Assembly (NCBI GenBank): GCA_027044005.1
Contig: JALUDK010000365.1
Location: forward strand, 1 to 24,510
DNA length: 24,510 bases
DNA from: Acidilobaceae archaeon
GTDB lineage: Archaea; Thermoproteota; Thermoprotei_A; Sulfolobales; Acidilobaceae
Reading direction: 5' to 3'
The notes beneath the pieces were generated by a model. That model was given only the letters and a program-made list of their open reading frames with translations. It was not told where the DNA came from and searched no databases. Below are positions 22,707 to 24,510 of this stretch, piece after piece. Each line of letters opens with the position of its first letter. Positions within the stretch are counted from its first letter, which is position 1. The position numbers and the translations under genes are program-made.

Positions 22707-24510
22707 TTACTGGCCCCCGGTCCACTTGTATAGGAACACTATGACTGAGACGAATGACACGGTGTCTCCGTTATCCACTACCAGCGGGCACCCGACTGAT
22801 ATTGCCTCCGGCTTGAAGAACTGCGGCTCTCCTGGGACTACCACCTGCGGCCTCAGCCCGCCGTTGCCTGTCTGATAGGCTATAACTGATGGTAGCACCA
22901 GTGTGGCATTTTGTATGAAGCCGCACTGGCCGTCTGTTATCACTAGGTTCCTCTTGTTCAGGTACGTCAGCCCATATAGGCCTAGCTTGTAGAGGACCGT
23001 GTTGAGTACCTTGGTCCTGTTCTCCTCTGGTAGCCCTATGAAGCCTGGGAAGTGGATCCACTTTGTCCCGAAGTCGTCTACCACCTCTGTGGAGTATGAT
23101 GTGAATAGTGAGGACCTGCTGAATGGCGGTATCTTGTGGGCTATCTTAAGCATCTGGAATGACTTGGGGAAGTCTGCTGTGCCGTGGGTTACCACTCCAA
23201 ACCTTAACCCCGTGGCCCTTGGGCTTGTTATGCTTGGCTCTGGGAATACTAGCAGCGTCCCCTGTTTCTTGTCGTACTGGCCTCTGTAGACCTCGTAGAA
23301 GAGTAGGTAGGTGTTATCTGGATCTGCTCCTAGCTTCTGGAGTATGTAGTTGGCTGTGCCCTCGGTGCCTACTAGGATCTGTGCTAGTGTCCTGATCTGG
23401 GTCTCATTGAACGTGGCTCCATCTGCTATAGTCTTTCTACCCGTGTTTACGGTGATCCAGTACCCGTAGTCCCACCATGACACGATTAGGGCGTCGGGGC
23501 TCGTATTGTTCTTTATATAGTTGAGCATGTTTACCCAGGCGTTGTTCAGGGGGACAACTATCTTTGGCTTGCCGTCCTCGCCGGCGACTGTTAGGGGCCC
23601 TAGGCCCCCGGTTAGTATCATAGGGGCTCTCACACTGTTGCTCCTGTACGCGGTGTAGCCGTAATAGGCGCTGCTAAACAGTATAACTATTAGTAGGAAT
23701 CCCACTATCATTATCCTTATAGGGTCTCTCTCCGAGGTGACCTGCCTCCTCCTAGACTTGACCTCCCTCTGCAACCCCTGAGCTATGACGCCCGTGGCTA
23801 TTCCAGCGCCTAGGCTTACGTAGAAGGAGGCCATCTGGGTGAAGTAGGCTAGCTGCTTGTTCGCATACACCAGCAGGAAGCCTAGGAGGAATAGTGGGGC
23901 TACTATGGCGTCCACTATGCTCCTCTTACCCGAGTATATCCTGTATATGTAGTAGATTGCGCCTCCCGAGAATATTATCAGGGGTATACCATAGTTGCTG
24001 AAGATACTATTCCATGGCAGGGGCTGGTGCTCCTGCACGCTCTCCGCCAGAGGGCTCAGGTTCCTTACTCCCAGGGCCATGAGGATCCTTCCGCTAACCG
24101 GTAGCAGGCCGCTGCTAAACACGACTATGGCGGTTACGAATAGTGTAGCCACTAGCCAGGCCTGCTTCCTTGGAGAATAGGATCCCAGGAGGGGGAGCCC
24201 CTTCTCGACCCACTTGATCGATAGGGCGTATATGGCTAGCGCCGCTAGTAGTGATACGCCAAGGTTGGCTACGAAGTACTTGGGGCCCACGCCCGGGTTT
24301 GCCGCTATGATAGCCATCATAGCAATTGATGTAGCTAGGTACACCTTCATCCTGGCCTGGCTAGGCTTGAGTATAACCGGGTCTAGGAGCATTATTAGGG
24401 CTAGGGATATGATTGCGACATCGTAGCCTCCCCATATGAAGCTTATCAGGCCGCCTACTACTCCTGAGAGGGCAGCGTACCCCAGCGCCCTGGACCCGCT
24501 CCCCTTCATG
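22707..24510 (-). CDS. aglB: AglB/STT3 oligosaccharyltransferase, N-terminus beyond the window
   Basis: About 600 residues are visible and the frame is open to the right edge, so the ATG at 24509 is internal. Eight or more membrane helices occupy the first ~270 visible residues; the C-terminal globular part has the signature WWDYGYW (~344-350) that reads the Thr/Ser of the N-glycosylation sequon, followed by KTIADGATFNETQIRTLAQI. The N-terminal catalytic DxD loop lies outside. The enzyme moves a lipid-linked glycan to Asn of exported proteins on the outer face. Exported proteins in this window with N-x-T sites (7860-8498; 366-625) are plausible clients. Ends 64 bases before serS. Confidence 0.93.
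   Translation of the reverse strand, partial: MKGSGSRALGYAALSGVVGGLISFIWGGYDVAIISLALIMLLDPVILKPSQARMKVYLATSIAMMAIIAANPGVGPKYFVANLGVSLLAALAIYALSIKWVEKGLPLLGSYSPRKQAWLVATLFVTAIVVFSSGLLPVSGRILMALGVRNLSPLAESVQEHQPLPWNSIFSNYGIPLIIFSGGAIYYIYRIYSGKRSIVDAIVAPLFLLGFLLVYANKQLAYFTQMASFYVSLGAGIATGVIAQGLQREVKSRRRQVTSERDPIRIMIVGFLLIVILFSSAYYGYTAYRSNSVRAPMILTGGLGPLTVAGEDGKPKIVVPLNNAWVNMLNYIKNNTSPDALIVSWWDYGYWITVNTGRKTIADGATFNETQIRTLAQILVGTEGTANYILQKLGADPDNTYLLFYEVYRGQYDKKQGTLLVFPEPSITSPRATGLRFGVVTHGTADFPKSFQMLKIAHKIPPFSRSSLFTSYSTEVVDDFGTKWIHFPGFIGLPEENRTKVLNTVLYKLGLYGLTYLNKRNLVITDGQCGFIQNATLVLPSVIAYQTGNGGLRPQVVVPGEPQFFKPEAISVGCPLVVDNGDTVSFVSVIVFLYKWTGGQ

Overview
Positions from about 370 to the right edge are chromosomal DNA of a hyperthermophile-like crenarchaeon, most likely Desulfurococcales (Aeropyrum/Pyrodictiaceae-like). 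The reasons are: archaeal-type P0, L1, L11, Spt5/NusG and SecE; archaeal-type AlaRS and SerRS; an AglB/STT3 oligosaccharyltransferase; GGAGGTG-type ribosome-binding sites and TATA boxes; frequent GTG/TTG starts; heavy use of AGG and ATA codons; and a superoxide dismutase that, from memory, resembles the Aeropyrum enzyme closely. No genus can be fixed without a search. The first ~350 bases differ sharply: they are very A+T rich and carry an internal piece of a bacterial-looking metal-ABC permease, so the left edge looks like a chimeric join or a very recent insertion.

Layout. 1-385(+): permease fragment. ~366-625(-): truncated exported protein. 656-5580(-): PEP synthase, histidyl-tRNA synthetase, radical SAM protein. 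5717-7052(+): AbrB-PhoU-like regulator and a small unknown. 7054-7713(-): superoxide dismutase. 7860-9652(+): exported membrane-anchored protein, membrane-tethered winged-helix regulator, AMMECR1 protein. 9639-11241(-): sodium:solute symporter with a tiny membrane partner, divergent from a winged-helix/substrate-binding-domain regulator (11324-12292,+); a perfect 16-bp palindrome lies between them. 12276-17534(-): HAD phosphatase, AlaRS, P0, L1. 17702-18211(+): L11. 18216-18874(-): Spt5 and SecE. 18955-21270(+): CinA/MoaB-like protein, small membrane protein, helical unknown, MIP18/SufT-like Fe-S factor, small unknown. 21267-22643(-): SerRS. 22707-24510(-): C-terminal part of AglB.

Most of the window is translation, protein export and glycosylation housekeeping. 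Two small accessory modules stand out: (1) the symporter, its small partner and the ligand-binding-domain regulator with a shared operator; (2) the exported, sequon-bearing anchored protein translationally coupled to a two-helix membrane winged-helix protein, which may form a surface-sensing pair. In the ribosomal block the L11 gene is inverted relative to secE-nusG and L1-P0, and L12/P1 is absent from the place where I would expect it.

There is no CRISPR array, recognisable tRNA/rRNA gene or transposase. No gene-free stretch exceeds 300 bases; the longest is about 170 bases, between L1 and L11, and holds two promoters and two hairpins. All five convergent gene pairs abut or overlap at their 3' ends.
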